A stretch of 64,000 nt of DNA, from positions 62,001-126,000 of the forward strand of contig NZ_CALPCP010000005.1 of NCBI RefSeq assembly GCF_943192995.1, read 5' to 3'. A program made the position numbers and the translations under genes. Positions 41,462 through 50,538 of the stretch are shown here, in pieces. Numbering within the stretch: position 1 is the first letter of the stretch; the number at the start of each line of letters is the position of its first letter. This DNA is from Flintibacter muris. Lineage in GTDB: Bacteria > Bacillota > Clostridia > Oscillospirales > Oscillospiraceae. The notes under the pieces are model-generated. The model was not told the origin of the DNA, did not search any database, and worked only from the letters and a program-made list of their open reading frames with translations.

Positions 41462-42112
41462 TCATGCCGCCTTTCTCTGCCGTCGTTTTAGTTTCAGCCG
41501 CTTTCGTGCGGCAAGAGCTCCGAATAACGCCTTACAGCCCGCCCGCAGGCCAATCCAGACCACTGTTCCAATTTTAATGGACAGCTCCGCAGTTCCGTAC
41601 ACCGTCATACCCGGGGCGTCGAAATCCAGCTTCACCCGGGCCGAGCCGTCCTTCACATGGAAGGCCTTTGTCAGCGGATACCACAGCGCCCCCAGGGCGG
41701 CGTTAGCCTGTCCATAGAGCATAGCCGCATCCGCCGGATCGGGCGCGCCGGCGGTCAGCTCCAGCTCCAGTGTGTCCACCCGCAGGCCGCGCCACATTCC
41801 TCCTGCGGCCTCCAGGGCCACAGGCAGCAGGGCCTTGGCATACTCCAAAGCGCCCCCAAGCTTCTCCGGAAGCGGGGTGGGAGGTTTCTCCTTCTTTGGT
41901 CTTTTGGGCTCCTTTTTCGCCTTGGGCTTTTTAGCTTTTTTAGGCTTTTTTTCCTCCTTGGGTTTCATGGGGAGAATATTGACCCAAAATTTCCCCAGCC
42001 TCACCCGCAAAAAGAAGCCCGACCTGTTAAACTCCGCCCGGCCGCCCACCCGGACCTGCCCGATCAGGAGCAGAATCAGCACAACGACGGCCAGGATAAA
42101 CAGGGCCTTCAC
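41462..42112 (-). CDS. DUF2953 family membrane-anchored protein
   Basis: 216 residues. One N-terminal membrane helix (about 3-20) precedes a Lys/Pro-rich stretch (EEKKPKKAKKPKAKKEPKRPKK, about 53-78) and a conserved domain with WYPLTKAFHVKDGSARVKLDFD. DUF2953 genes are nearly always beside ytfJ in spore-formers. GTG 42112 overlaps the scpB stop. Function unknown, presumably in sporulation. Confidence 0.85.
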   Translation of the reverse strand: MKALFILAVVVLILLLIGQVRVGGRAEFNRSGFFLRVRLGKFWVNILPMKPKEEKKPKKAKKPKAKKEPKRPKKEKPPTPLPEKLGGALEYAKALLPVALEAAGGMWRGLRVDTLELELTAGAPDPADAAMLYGQANAALGALWYPLTKAFHVKDGSARVKLDFDAPGMTVYGTAELSIKIGTVVWIGLRAGCKALFGALAARKRLKLKRRQRKAA

Positions 42113-42750
42113 GGTCCCTCCGCCGGTAACTCCGGCGGCTCGGGCTGAGCTTCCCCTTCGCCCTCCTCCAGCGTCTCTGCCTCACGCAGACGAGCCAGAC
42201 TGGCCTCCAGCTCCAGGGTGAGCTGGCTGCCCTCCTGGGACTGGTTGGGCAGCTCAGGCAGCTCGTCCAGGCTGGACAGGCCAAAGGAGCGCAGGAAATT
42301 TTTGGTGGTCTTGAACTGCACCGGCCTGCCGGGCACCGCCAGGCGGCCCGCCTCCTCAATGAGCTCCCGCTCCAGAAGAAGTCCCATGGTGTATGAGCTG
42401 TCCACCCCCCGGACCTGGTCCACATAGGCCCGGGTCACAGGCTGGTAGTAGGCGATAATGGACAGCACCTCCAGCGCCGGCTGGGACAGCCGGGCAGGCT
42501 TGCGGCTCTCCAGGGTTTTTCGGATATATCCGGCAAACTCCGGTGCGGAGCACAGCTGATAGCTGGTGTCCAGCTTTACCAGCCGGATACCCCGGCGGTC
42601 ATAGCTGTACTGGTCCATCAGCCGCTGGGCCACCGCGTCCAGCGTGGGCCTGTCCACCTCCAGACCCAGACACAGCCGCTCCACCGGCACTGGCTCCCCG
42701 GCGGCAAACAGCACCCCTTCCAGGGCGGATTCCAGCTCTTTGATTTCCAT
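42109..42750 (-). CDS. scpB: Segregation and condensation protein B
   Basis: 213 residues with two winged-helix domains and the ScpB core SQPALEVLSIIAYYQPVTRAYVDQVRGVDSSYTMGLLLERELIEEAGR. The C-terminal 40 residues are acidic and probably disordered. With ScpA and SMC it forms the bacterial condensin. The ATG lies 41 bases after scpA, across a small palindrome (42769-42791). Confidence 0.96.
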   Translation of the reverse strand: MEIKELESALEGVLFAAGEPVPVERLCLGLEVDRPTLDAVAQRLMDQYSYDRRGIRLVKLDTSYQLCSAPEFAGYIRKTLESRKPARLSQPALEVLSIIAYYQPVTRAYVDQVRGVDSSYTMGLLLERELIEEAGRLAVPGRPVQFKTTKNFLRSFGLSSLDELPELPNQSQEGSQLTLELEASLARLREAETLEEGEGEAQPEPPELPAEGP

Positions 42751-42768
42751 GACCTCACCCCCTCTGCC

Positions 42769-42791
42769 CTTGGCCCCCTCCTTGAGGGAGG
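42769..42791. repeat. Short palindrome between scpA and scpB
   Basis: GCCCCCTCCTTGAGGGAGGC-type inverted repeat, similar to the outer arms of the dispersed palindromic repeat family. There is no T run. Confidence 0.5.
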
Positions 42792-43586
42792 CTAATAATT
42801 TTCCGACGTAAACTCCACCGCCCCCTCCTCCTGAGTACAGGTGACGGTACAGTCTGACTCAGTGCCCGCCAGAAGCAGGCGGCGGGCCTTGCACAGCTCC
42901 AGCACAGCCAGAAAGGTGGCCACCACCTCAGACCGGCTGCGGCTGCCCTTGAACAGCGCCCGGAACCGGGTGACGCCAAAGCGGACCAGTCTTTTCACAA
43001 TCTCCCCCGCCTTGTCGGCCACAGGGTAGGGCTCCCGGCCCACAATCCCCTGAAACGCCGATACCGGCGGAGGCAACTTGTTGTCCAGCCGGCTCAGCAC
43101 GGCGTTCATGGCCTTGAGCAGGTCAGCCTTATCGTGGACATAGCGGTATATTTTGTCAGGCTGAACCGCCTCGGGCTGTTTGGTCAGGTAATCCCGGCCA
43201 ATTTGATAGCGGCTGTCCAGGGCGGGGGCAACCGCTTTGATTTTAAGATAATTTTCGTTGCGCTGGTGGGCTTCCAGTGTGGCAATGAGCTGTTCCATCT
43301 CACTCATGGCCTCCTCGTCGTTGATGGACAGCAGCATTCTGGTCTTGATGTAAACCAGGTGGGAGGCCATGGTCACAAAGTCACTGGCAACCTCCAGGTC
43401 CAGCTCACGCCGCTGATTCATCCACTCCATGTACTGGTCCAGAATCAGGGCAATCTGAATGTCCTTGATCTCCAGCTTGTTTTTGCTCAGCAGATGGAGA
43501 ATCAGGTCCAGCGGCCCCACAAAGTCCTCCATGGCTTCCTCTTTTGCCTTCACCACCCCTTCCAGGTGGTAAATGGGTGCCTCCAA
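42792..43586 (-). CDS. scpA: Segregation and condensation protein A
   Basis: 264 residues. TTG 43586 lies seven bases after GGAGG and gives an N-terminus running into the kleisin motif FVGPLDLILHLLSKNKLEI; ATG codons farther up would overlap that site. The C-terminal winged helix ends the protein. ScpA bridges the SMC heads. It leads the scpA-scpB-DUF2953-ytfJ-dacF-rluB run. Confidence 0.95.
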   Translation of the reverse strand: MEAPIYHLEGVVKAKEEAMEDFVGPLDLILHLLSKNKLEIKDIQIALILDQYMEWMNQRRELDLEVASDFVTMASHLVYIKTRMLLSINDEEAMSEMEQLIATLEAHQRNENYLKIKAVAPALDSRYQIGRDYLTKQPEAVQPDKIYRYVHDKADLLKAMNAVLSRLDNKLPPPVSAFQGIVGREPYPVADKAGEIVKRLVRFGVTRFRALFKGSRSRSEVVATFLAVLELCKARRLLLAGTESDCTVTCTQEEGAVEFTSENY

Positions 43587-43623
43587 GGGCCCACCTCCCC
43601 ATTTTAGATTCATCTTTCTGTTT

Positions 43624-43652
43624 ATTATACCAGTTTGTGGAGCAAAAGACAA
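43624..43652 (-). promoter_or_regulatory. Sigma-A promoter of scpA
   Basis: TTGTCT (43647-43652), a 17-bp spacer and TATAAT (43624-43629) on the minus strand, about 40 bases upstream of the TTG start. Confidence 0.75.
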
Positions 43653-43671
43653 GCAAATGTTTCCCTTTTCT

Positions 43672-43679
43672 GCTACAAT
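43672..43679 (+). promoter_or_regulatory. Possible extended -10 promoter of toxin B mRNA
   Basis: TGCTACAAT on the plus strand (TACAAT at 43674-43679), about 90 bases before the toxin B ATG. No good -35 is visible. Confidence 0.35.
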
Positions 43680-43766
43680 AAAAACAGCCCCAAAAGGGAC
43701 TGGGTGTCACAATAAAAGTTTCGTCTTCATGGCGGTCAGCCACACCATCCGAAAGGGGGTGTGCAT

Positions 43767-43850
43767 ATGCCCCTTACCATTACCTGGCATTGGTGTAGTT
43801 TTACCATCACCATCAAGGTAAAAAGGGACAACCGCCACCCTGCACGGTGA
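43767..43850 (+). CDS. Putative type I toxin B: 27-residue peptide
   Basis: A 27-codon ORF (MPLTITWHWCSFTITIKVKR, then DNRHPAR). It has a short hydrophobic, aromatic/Thr/Ile-rich segment and a basic end. AGGGGGTG lies before the ATG, and CACACCATCC-GAAA-GGGGGTGTG (43741-43763) can fold over that site. The codons for KVKRDNRH contain the same AAAAGG...AACCG block that ends toxin A, and form part of the antisense RNA terminator. The peptide is unlike toxin A, so homology is in the module, not the product. Function inferred only from organisation. Confidence 0.6.
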   Translation: MPLTITWHWCSFTITIKVKRDNRHPAR

Positions 43851-43914
43851 CGGTTGTTACTTAAAATAATCCTTCGCTTAAAGGGTTGACCACTTTATTG
43901 CGGCACCCTTTTAT
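43820..43914 (-). ncRNA. Putative antitoxin RNA B (antisense to toxin B)
   Basis: An RNA of about 95 nt on the minus strand. Its 5' hairpin pairs AAAGGGT with ACCCTTT around GCCGC, then a 12-bp terminator stem (43846-43857 with 43828-43839) is followed by CCCTTTTT. One stem pair is G-U in this strand but C-A in the opposite strand, supporting the minus strand as the transcribed one. It overlaps the 3' part of toxin B. Blocks shared with RNA A are GGTGCCGC near the 5' end and AAGTAAC...ACCGTC at the terminator. Confidence 0.65.
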
Positions 43915-43920
43915 AATTTT

Positions 43921-43949
43921 ATTTTACCACCCGGCCGCCTCCCTGTCAA
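43921..43949 (-). promoter_or_regulatory. Strong sigma-A promoter of antisense RNA B
   Basis: A consensus TTGACA (43944-43949), a 17-bp spacer and TAAAAT (43921-43926) on the minus strand, just after the engB stop. Confidence 0.85.
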
Positions 43950-43960
43950 GGGCGAGGCGT

Positions 43961-44554
43961 TCATCTTTCAATCCCCGTCAGGATGGCCGACAGCAGCTCC
44001 TCCCGGCCGGTGCCCTTCTCGGCGGAGAAGGGGATCAGCCGGTCCTCATTTCGCAGCTCCAGGGTGTCCCGGATGAGCTGTAAATTGGGTTCAACCTCCC
44101 GCTTTTTCAGCTTATCCAGCTTGTTGGCCACGATAATCAGGGGACAGCCCGTGTCCCGGAACCAACGGAACATAGTACAGTCGTCGGCGGTGGGCTTGTG
44201 GCGGGAGTCCACAATCATCACCCCCAAAGTGAGCAGGTCGGGACGGGCGAAGTAGTCCTCCATCAGCCGCCCCCACCGGTCCCGCTCCGCCTTGGACACC
44301 TTGGCGTAGCCGTAGCCGGGCAGGTCCACCAGGTAGAAGGTTCTGTCGATATTGAAATAGTTCACATGGACGGTCTTCCCCGGCGCGGCCCCCACCCGGG
44401 CGAAGTTCTTCCGGTTGAGCAGACGGTTGATGACGGAGGATTTGCCCACGTTGGAACGCCCGGCAAAGGCCACCTGAGGCAGGCCGTCCTGAATAAAGTT
44501 CCTGGGGGAGACGGCGGACAGCACAAATTCCGCCTTCTGCAAATTGACAGTCAT
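43961..44554 (-). CDS. engB: Ribosome biogenesis GTP-binding protein YsxC/EngB
   Basis: 197 residues with G1 GRSNVGKSS near 31-39, G3 DLPGYG, G4 NKLDK and switch regions typical of the TrmE-Era class. It acts late in 50S assembly. It follows lon by nine bases, the standard clpX-lon-ysxC order of Firmicutes. No terminator of its own is obvious; promoter of RNA B lies immediately downstream. Confidence 0.96.
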   Translation of the reverse strand: MTVNLQKAEFVLSAVSPRNFIQDGLPQVAFAGRSNVGKSSVINRLLNRKNFARVGAAPGKTVHVNYFNIDRTFYLVDLPGYGYAKVSKAERDRWGRLMEDYFARPDLLTLGVMIVDSRHKPTADDCTMFRWFRDTGCPLIIVANKLDKLKKREVEPNLQLIRDTLELRNEDRLIPFSAEKGTGREELLSAILTGIER

Positions 44555-44563
44555 AGCCTCTCC

Positions 44564-46996
44564 TCACTGGCGCAGCAGGGAGCCGCCGCTGTCCTGCTCA
44601 GGCGGGACGGGGGGCAGCGCCTCCGATTTTTTGGGGCGGCCCCGTTTCCGAACGGCAGGGGCCTCGGCTGAGCGGTTGAGCGCGTTGGACAGCACCTGGT
44701 CCGCCCGCTCCACCAGGATAAATTGGAGGGCTTTGCGCACAGTCTGATCGATCTCCTCCAGGTCTTTGGCGTTGTCAGCGGGGATGATTACAGTTTTGAT
44801 CCCGCTGCGGAAGGCGGCCATGGTCTTCTCCTTCAGCCCGCCAATGGGCAGCACCCTGCCCCGGAGGGTGACCTCTCCGGTCATGGCGATCCCCCGGCGT
44901 ACAGTCACCCCGGTGAGGGCGGACACCATGGCAGTGGTAATGGCAATGCCGGCGGAGGGGCCGTCCTTGGGCACCGCGCCCTCCGGGAAGTGGACATGGA
45001 TGTCCTTCTCCTTGTAGAAGCTGTCGGGCACGTTCAACTGGCTGGCCCGGCTGCGGATGAAGCTGAGGGCGGCGTGGGCCGACTCCTTCATCACGTCCCC
45101 CAGGTTGCCGGTGAGCTCTACCTTGCCGGAGCCGGGGACCACATTGACCTCCACCTCCAGCAACTCGCCCCCCACAGAGGTCCAGGCCAGACCGTTGACC
45201 ACCCCTACCCGCTCCTCCAGAGCCTGGCGCTCGGGGTGGTATCTGGGCACGCCCAGATATTCCTCCAGATCCTTATCGGTGACCTTGAGAGCTTTCGCCT
45301 CCTCAGCCACCACCTTCATGGCCGCCCTGCGGCAGATGGCGGCCAGACGGCGCTCCAGCACACGGACGCCTGACTCCCGGGTGTAGGAGGCAATTACCTC
45401 CCGCACAGCCCCGTCAGACACCTTGAGCTGCCCCTTGGACAGGCCGTGACGCTCCAGCTCCTTGGGCAGCAGGTGCTTTTTGGCAATCTGCACCTTCTCC
45501 TCGTCGGTGTAGCTGGACAGCTCAATAACCTCCATCCGGTCCAGCAGGGGCCGGGGGATGGTGTCAGTGGTGTTGGCGGTGGTAATGAACATCACCTGGG
45601 ACAGGTCAAAGGGGATTTCCAAAAAATTGTCCCGGAAGGTGGCATTCTGCTCCCCGTCCAGCACCTCCAGCAGGGCGGAGGAGGGGTCCCCCCGGTGGTC
45701 CCGGCCCAGCTTGTCGATCTCGTCCAGGAGGATGAGAGGATTGCAGCTCTGGGCCTGATTGATGGCGGAGATGATGCGGCCGGGCATGGCCCCCACATAG
45801 GTCTTCCGGTGGCCTCGAATTTCGGCCTCGTCGCTGACGCCGCCCAGAGAGATACGGGCCAGCTTCCGGTTCATGGCCTGGGCCATGGACATGGCGATAG
45901 AGGTCTTGCCCACCCCCGGCGGACCCACCAGGCAGATAATCTGCCCCTTCAGCTCGGGGGCCAGCTGGCGGACGGCCACAAACTCCAGCACCCGCTTTTT
46001 CACCTTGTCCAGGCCGAAGTGATCCTGGTCCAGTACCTTCTGTACGGCGGCAACGTTCACCTTTTCCTTAGTGGTTTTGCCCCAGGGCAGCTCCAGGCAG
46101 ATATCCAGATAGCTGCGCAGAACGGTACTCTCCGAGGAGCTGTAGGGCTGCTTGGCCAGCCGGCCCAGCTCCTTGTTCAGCTTCTCCCTCACCTCGTCGG
46201 GGAGCTTGGCCTGGGCGATCTTTTCCCGGTATTCCTCAATTTCGTCGGCCTCCTCCCCCAGTTCGGTTTGGATTGCCTTCATCTGCTCCCGGAGGTAGTA
46301 GTCCCGCTGGTGGTCGTTCATCTGCTCCCGGGCCCGCTCCTGAATCTCCTGGTCCAGGGAGAGAATTTCCACCTCCCGCTCCAGCAGGCGGTGGAGCTTT
46401 TCCAGCCGCCTGGCGGGGCGCAGCTCCTCCAGAATGGACTGCTTGTCGCTGTTGCGCATGGGGATATTCTGGGCGATATAGTCGGCGATATGCCCCGGGT
46501 CCTGGCTGGCCAGCACGTGGATCATCAGATCGGGGGACAGCTTGGGAGACAGCTCCGCATAGTCCTGAAACAGGTCGTAGGTGGCACGCATCAGCGCCTC
46601 GGTTTTGGCGCTTCCCCGGGCCGGAGGAGCGGGAACCGCAATCTCCTGCACCTCCGCCTCCAGATGGGGCTGGGTGCGCAGCAGCTGGAGCACCCTGCCC
46701 CGGCTTACCCCCTCCACCATCACCCGCACGTTGTCCCCCGGCATGCGGAGAATCTGGCGGATGTTGGAGATGGTGCCCACCTGATACAGGTCGTCCAGCC
46801 CGGGCTCCTCCACCGCAATATCCTTCTGCCCCACCAGGAATACCGGGCTCCCGGCGGTCATAGCCGCCTCCAGCGCCCTCACCGAGGCCTCCCGGGCCAC
46901 CTCAAAGTGAATCAGCACATTGGGAAACACCGTCAGCCCCCGCAGGGCGATGGTTGGCATAGTAGTGGTGTGGAGGATATCCCATTCTTTTGACAT
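44564..46996 (-). CDS. lon: ATP-dependent protease Lon
   Basis: 810 residues: an N-terminal substrate domain, a AAA+ module with GPPGVGKT, and a serine-lysine protease domain with Ser681 (KDGPSAGIAI) and Lys724 (GGLKEKT), spaced 43 residues as in E. coli Lon. It degrades damaged and regulatory proteins. The C-terminal tail is Lys/Arg/Pro-rich (KRGRPKKSEALPP). ATG 46996 is preferred over GTG 47005, which sits on the Shine-Dalgarno. Confidence 0.97.
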   Translation of the reverse strand: MSKEWDILHTTTMPTIALRGLTVFPNVLIHFEVAREASVRALEAAMTAGSPVFLVGQKDIAVEEPGLDDLYQVGTISNIRQILRMPGDNVRVMVEGVSRGRVLQLLRTQPHLEAEVQEIAVPAPPARGSAKTEALMRATYDLFQDYAELSPKLSPDLMIHVLASQDPGHIADYIAQNIPMRNSDKQSILEELRPARRLEKLHRLLEREVEILSLDQEIQERAREQMNDHQRDYYLREQMKAIQTELGEEADEIEEYREKIAQAKLPDEVREKLNKELGRLAKQPYSSSESTVLRSYLDICLELPWGKTTKEKVNVAAVQKVLDQDHFGLDKVKKRVLEFVAVRQLAPELKGQIICLVGPPGVGKTSIAMSMAQAMNRKLARISLGGVSDEAEIRGHRKTYVGAMPGRIISAINQAQSCNPLILLDEIDKLGRDHRGDPSSALLEVLDGEQNATFRDNFLEIPFDLSQVMFITTANTTDTIPRPLLDRMEVIELSSYTDEEKVQIAKKHLLPKELERHGLSKGQLKVSDGAVREVIASYTRESGVRVLERRLAAICRRAAMKVVAEEAKALKVTDKDLEEYLGVPRYHPERQALEERVGVVNGLAWTSVGGELLEVEVNVVPGSGKVELTGNLGDVMKESAHAALSFIRSRASQLNVPDSFYKEKDIHVHFPEGAVPKDGPSAGIAITTAMVSALTGVTVRRGIAMTGEVTLRGRVLPIGGLKEKTMAAFRSGIKTVIIPADNAKDLEEIDQTVRKALQFILVERADQVLSNALNRSAEAPAVRKRGRPKKSEALPPVPPEQDSGGSLLRQ

Positions 46997-47021
46997 GGTT
47001 TTCACTTCCCTTCTAGAACAA

Positions 47022-47098
47022 TATAAGGCTCCCTCAGCGAGGGAGGCTTTCGAAGCAGGACAGACGCCCCGTGCCCCGCTGTGGGGGCGCCGCGGGGC
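47022..47098. repeat. GC-rich hairpins between clpX and lon
   Basis: AGGCTCCCTCAGCGAGGGAGGC (a 9-bp palindrome resembling the outer arms of the dispersed repeat family) is followed by overlapping GCCCCGTGCCCCGC/GCGGGGCGCC palindromes. On the minus strand the first hairpin is followed by TTATATTG and may act as a weak terminator for clpX. Confidence 0.5.
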
Positions 47099-47115
47099 GC
47101 CTGATTCTTATTATG

Positions 47116-48438
47116 TCAACCCGCTCGACCGTGGTCCCGCCGCCGGGGCTGCTCCAGCTGCAAGCTGGCCCTGCCCAGCTTAGGCCGCTGGGTCCGCTCC
47201 GGGTCCCGGATCAGCTCAGGGGGCGCGCCGTCCCGGACGCACTCGCCGGTGATGGTCACCTTGACAATAGTGGGCTCGGAGGGGATGTCGTACATGATCT
47301 GATTCATGACCTCCTCCAGGATGGCCCGCAGGCCGCGGGCTCCGATCTCCCGGGCCACCGCCCGGTCGGCCACAGCCTCCAGGGCCTCCCGGGTAAACTC
47401 CAGCTCCACCTCGTCGTAGTTGAGCAGCACCTGGTACTGCTTCACCAGGGCGTTCTTGGGCTCGGTGAGGATGCGCACCATCTGGTCCCGGTCCAGCGAC
47501 TCCAGGGTAGTAACCACGGGCATACGGCCCACCAGCTCGGGGATGATGCCGTACTTCAGCAGATCCTGGGGCTGGATCTCATTCATCAGCTCACCCACAT
47601 TGCGCTCCTTTTTGCTCTTGATCTCAGCGCCGAAGCCCAGAGAGCGCTTGTCCAGACGGTGCTCGATAATTTTGTCAATACCGTCGAAGGCTCCGCCGCA
47701 GATGAACAGAATGTTGTGGGTATCAATCTGGATAAACTCCTGATGGGGGTGCTTCCGTCCGCCCTGGGGGGGGACGTTGGCAACGGTGCCCTCCAAAATT
47801 TTCAGCAGCGCCTGCTGCACGCCCTCGCCGGACACATCACGGGTGATGGAGGTATTCTCACTTTTCCGGGCGATTTTGTCCATCTCGTCGATATAGATGA
47901 TGCCCCGCTCGGCCAGCTCAATGTCGTAGTCGGCGGCCTGAACCAGGCGCAGGAGGATATTCTCCACGTCGTCGCCCACGTAGCCCGCCTCGGTGAGGGT
48001 GGTGGCGTCGGCAATGGCGAAGGGGACCTTCAGCACCCGGGCCAGGGTCTGGGCGAAGAGGGTCTTGCCGCAGCCGGTGGGGCCCATAAGGAGGATGTTG
48101 CTCTTTTGCAGCTCCACGTCCTCCGCCCCGCCGAAGTAGATGCGCTTATAGTGGTTGTACACCGCCACCGACAGGGCCACCTTGGCCTTCTCCTGGCCAA
48201 TGATATACTGGTCCAGCACGGCGTGAATTTCCTTGGGGGTGGGGATGGCGTCGGGGATTTCTCCGGGGAACTGGTCCAGGTCGTCCAGCAGCAGGGGCTC
48301 GGCCCCCATCGCCTCCATGCACAGGTTGACGCACTCGTTGCAGATATAGACTCCAGGACCGGCGATCATCCGCTGCACCTGGTCCGGGTGCTTGCCGCAG
48401 AAGGAACAGCGGACCTTTCTCTCGTCGTTGTTAGCCAT
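47116..48438 (-). CDS. clpX: ATP-dependent Clp protease ATP-binding subunit ClpX
   Basis: 440 residues. An N-terminal zinc-binding domain ([10 protein letters not shown]...CNECVNLC) precedes the AAA+ unfoldase with GPTGCGKT, a DEMDKIA Walker B and the pore loop region. The ClpP-contacting IGF-type loop is represented by the LGFGAEI segment. It unfolds substrates for ClpP, encoded 26 bases upstream. The C-terminus is Arg/Gln-rich. Confidence 0.97.
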   Translation of the reverse strand: MANNDERKVRCSFCGKHPDQVQRMIAGPGVYICNECVNLCMEAMGAEPLLLDDLDQFPGEIPDAIPTPKEIHAVLDQYIIGQEKAKVALSVAVYNHYKRIYFGGAEDVELQKSNILLMGPTGCGKTLFAQTLARVLKVPFAIADATTLTEAGYVGDDVENILLRLVQAADYDIELAERGIIYIDEMDKIARKSENTSITRDVSGEGVQQALLKILEGTVANVPPQGGRKHPHQEFIQIDTHNILFICGGAFDGIDKIIEHRLDKRSLGFGAEIKSKKERNVGELMNEIQPQDLLKYGIIPELVGRMPVVTTLESLDRDQMVRILTEPKNALVKQYQVLLNYDEVELEFTREALEAVADRAVAREIGARGLRAILEEVMNQIMYDIPSEPTIVKVTITGECVRDGAPPELIRDPERTQRPKLGRASLQLEQPRRRDHGRAG

Positions 48439-48464
48439 GGATACACCTCAATTTCTTGGGAAAA

Positions 48465-49046
48465 TTACCGCTTTTCAATCACCTTGTCGATCAGGCCGTA
48501 CTCCAGAGCCTCCCGGGCGCTCATAAAGTTGTCCCGTTCTGTGTCGGCGGTGACAATTTCAATGGGCTTGCCGGTATTCTCAGACAGGATGCGGTTCATT
48601 CTGCTCTTGACAATCTCCAGCCGTTTCAGGTGGATAGCCATATCGGTAATCTGGCCTTGAGTGCCGGCGGAGGGCTGATGGATCATAATCTCGGCGTTGG
48701 GCAGGGCCAGCCGCTTGCCCTTGGCTCCGGAAGACAGCAGGAAGGCCCCCATGGAGGCGGCCATGCCGATACAGATGGTGGACACGTCGCACTTGATATA
48801 CTGCATCGTGTCGTAAATGGCCATGCCGTCAGTAACAGAACCACCTGGGCTGTTAATGTAGAACTGGATCTCCTTGTCCGGGTCCTGAGCCTCCAGATAC
48901 AGCAGCTGGGCTACAATGAGGGAAGCAGTGGTACTGTTGACCTCCTCTGACAGCATGACGATACGGTCGTTAAGCAGGCGGGAGAAAATATCATAGGACC
49001 GCTCGCCTCGGTTGGTCTGTTCTACTACATAGGGAACTAAGCTCAT
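48465..49046 (-). CDS. clpP: ATP-dependent Clp protease proteolytic subunit ClpP
   Basis: 193 residues with the catalytic triad Ser98 (GMAASMGAF), His123 (MIHQPSAG) and Asp172 (TERDNFM). ATG 49046 lies seven bases after AAGGAG and gives [11 protein letters not shown], the usual mature-like start; another ATG two codons upstream is too near the site. It forms the tetradecameric protease of ClpXP, with clpX next in the operon. Confidence 0.97.
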   Translation of the reverse strand: MSLVPYVVEQTNRGERSYDIFSRLLNDRIVMLSEEVNSTTASLIVAQLLYLEAQDPDKEIQFYINSPGGSVTDGMAIYDTMQYIKCDVSTICIGMAASMGAFLLSSGAKGKRLALPNAEIMIHQPSAGTQGQITDMAIHLKRLEIVKSRMNRILSENTGKPIEIVTADTERDNFMSAREALEYGLIDKVIEKR

Positions 49047-49123
49047 AATCATACTCCTTTTTCAGTTGGGATACCTGATTATACCCATTGGAGCGGAAAT
49101 TCATTCCTTGGGATATTCGTACG

Positions 49124-49149
49124 CCCGGGGCGGTCGCAGCCGCCCCGGG
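49124..49149. repeat. GC-rich hairpin after tig
   Basis: CCCGGGGCGG and CCGCCCCGGG form a strong stem around a short loop, 12 bases beyond the trigger factor stop. No T run follows, so it probably attenuates or protects the tig transcript and allows read-through to clpP. Confidence 0.55.
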
Positions 49150-49161
49150 ACGTGTATCTGT

Positions 49162-50538
49162 TTACTCCTCAGCAGGCTCCTCAGTCTTCTTTTTCCGGGT
49201 GCGCTTGGGCTTTTCCTCGCCCGTTTCCTCTTCGCCGTCCTTCTTGGGGGCGGCCTTCTTCTTGGCCTTGCCCTCCTTGGCGTTGTCCATTACCAGCTTG
49301 TGGGCCTTCTGGAGAGCCAAGTCCTTCTTCAAGCCGTCCATGGGGACAATGGCCTTCACCTGGTCGGCCTCCATGTTGTACTGCTCGGCCATTTTGGCGA
49401 TCTCCGCCTCATACTCCTCGTCAGAAACCTCAATATTCTCCGCCTTGGCCACAGCGGTAAGGGCCAGCTCCATCTGCACCTGCTTCAGGGCGGCGGGCTT
49501 GGCGGAGGCGCGCATCATCTCAGGGGTCATCCCCATCATGGACATGTACTGGTCCATGGGGATGCCCTGGCTCTGCAGGCGCATGGCGTAGTCGTCCATC
49601 AGCCGGTCGGTCTGGCTCTCCACCATACCGTCGGGGATCTCGCACTCCATGTTCTCCACCAGCTGCTCCATCACGGCGTTCTCAAAGTCAGCCTGAGCCT
49701 GGGTCTTCTTCCGCTCCAGCAGCTTGTCGCCCAGATCCTTGCGGAAATCGGCCAGAGTCTCAAACTCAGACACGTCCTTGGCAAACTCGTCGTCCACCTC
49801 GGGGGCCTGGGACTCCTTTACCTCATTGACCTTCACATGGAAGACCACGGCCTTGCCGGCCAGGTCGGCGTGGTAATCCTCGGGGAAGGTGATGTCAATA
49901 TCCTTCTCCTCTCCAGCCTTCATGCCCACAACCTGCTCCTCAAAACCGGGGACAAACATGCCCGCGCCCAGCTTCAGGTCGTAGTTCTCGCCCTTGCCGC
50001 CCTCAAAGGGGGTGCCGTTGTCAAAGCCCTCAAAATCAATGACAGCGGTGTCGCCCTTCTTGGCCTTGCGCTTTACGCTGACCAGACGGGTGGCCCGGTC
50101 GATATAGGGCTTGAGCTCCTCGTCGATATCCTTGTCGGTGACCTTGGCCTCCTCCTTGGGGGCGGTCAGGCCCTTATACTCGCTGAGCACGGCCTCGGGA
50201 CGGACGGAGACCAGCGCCTTGAAGGTGAAGCCCTCCTTGCCCACCTCCACGACCTCCATCTTGGGGTAGCCCACGTCGTCCAGGCCCTGTTCCTTCACGG
50301 CCTCCTCATAGGCGGCGGGGTAGACGTCGTTGATGGCGTCTTCATAGAACACGCCGGAGCCATACATACCCTCAATAATCTTCCGGGGAGCCTTGCCCTT
50401 GCGGAAGCCGGGGACGTTGATGCGCCCGCGGGTTTTCAGATAGACCTTCTGGACGGCGGCCTCAAAAGCTTCGGCCTCCACCTGGATGGTGAGCTCTACG
50501 GTGCTCTTCTCTTTCTTCTCAACACTGGTGACCTTCAT
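49162..50538 (-). CDS. tig: Trigger factor (ribosome-associated chaperone)
   Basis: 458 residues: an N-terminal ribosome-binding domain (with the GFRKGKAPR signature near 44-52), a central FKBP-type prolyl isomerase domain (about 150-240) and a helical C-terminal domain. The last 50 residues form an extra Lys/Glu/Thr-rich tail, probably disordered. It binds nascent chains at the tunnel exit. First gene of the tig-clpP-clpX-lon-engB cluster. Confidence 0.96.
   Translation of the reverse strand: MKVTSVEKKEKSTVELTIQVEAEAFEAAVQKVYLKTRGRINVPGFRKGKAPRKIIEGMYGSGVFYEDAINDVYPAAYEEAVKEQGLDDVGYPKMEVVEVGKEGFTFKALVSVRPEAVLSEYKGLTAPKEEAKVTDKDIDEELKPYIDRATRLVSVKRKAKKGDTAVIDFEGFDNGTPFEGGKGENYDLKLGAGMFVPGFEEQVVGMKAGEEKDIDITFPEDYHADLAGKAVVFHVKVNEVKESQAPEVDDEFAKDVSEFETLADFRKDLGDKLLERKKTQAQADFENAVMEQLVENMECEIPDGMVESQTDRLMDDYAMRLQSQGIPMDQYMSMMGMTPEMMRASAKPAALKQVQMELALTAVAKAENIEVSDEEYEAEIAKMAEQYNMEADQVKAIVPMDGLKKDLALQKAHKLVMDNAKEGKAKKKAAPKKDGEEETGEEKPKRTRKKKTEEPAEE

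Noticed and set aside
45446..46993. 515-codon plus-strand frame opposite lon
   Set aside because: Long antisense frames are common in GC-rich genes; it is His/Leu/Gly/Gln-rich without any motif and lies fully within the well-supported lon gene. The same applies to 49066-50637 opposite tig, 47071-48660 opposite clpX and 11130-12782 opposite prkC.
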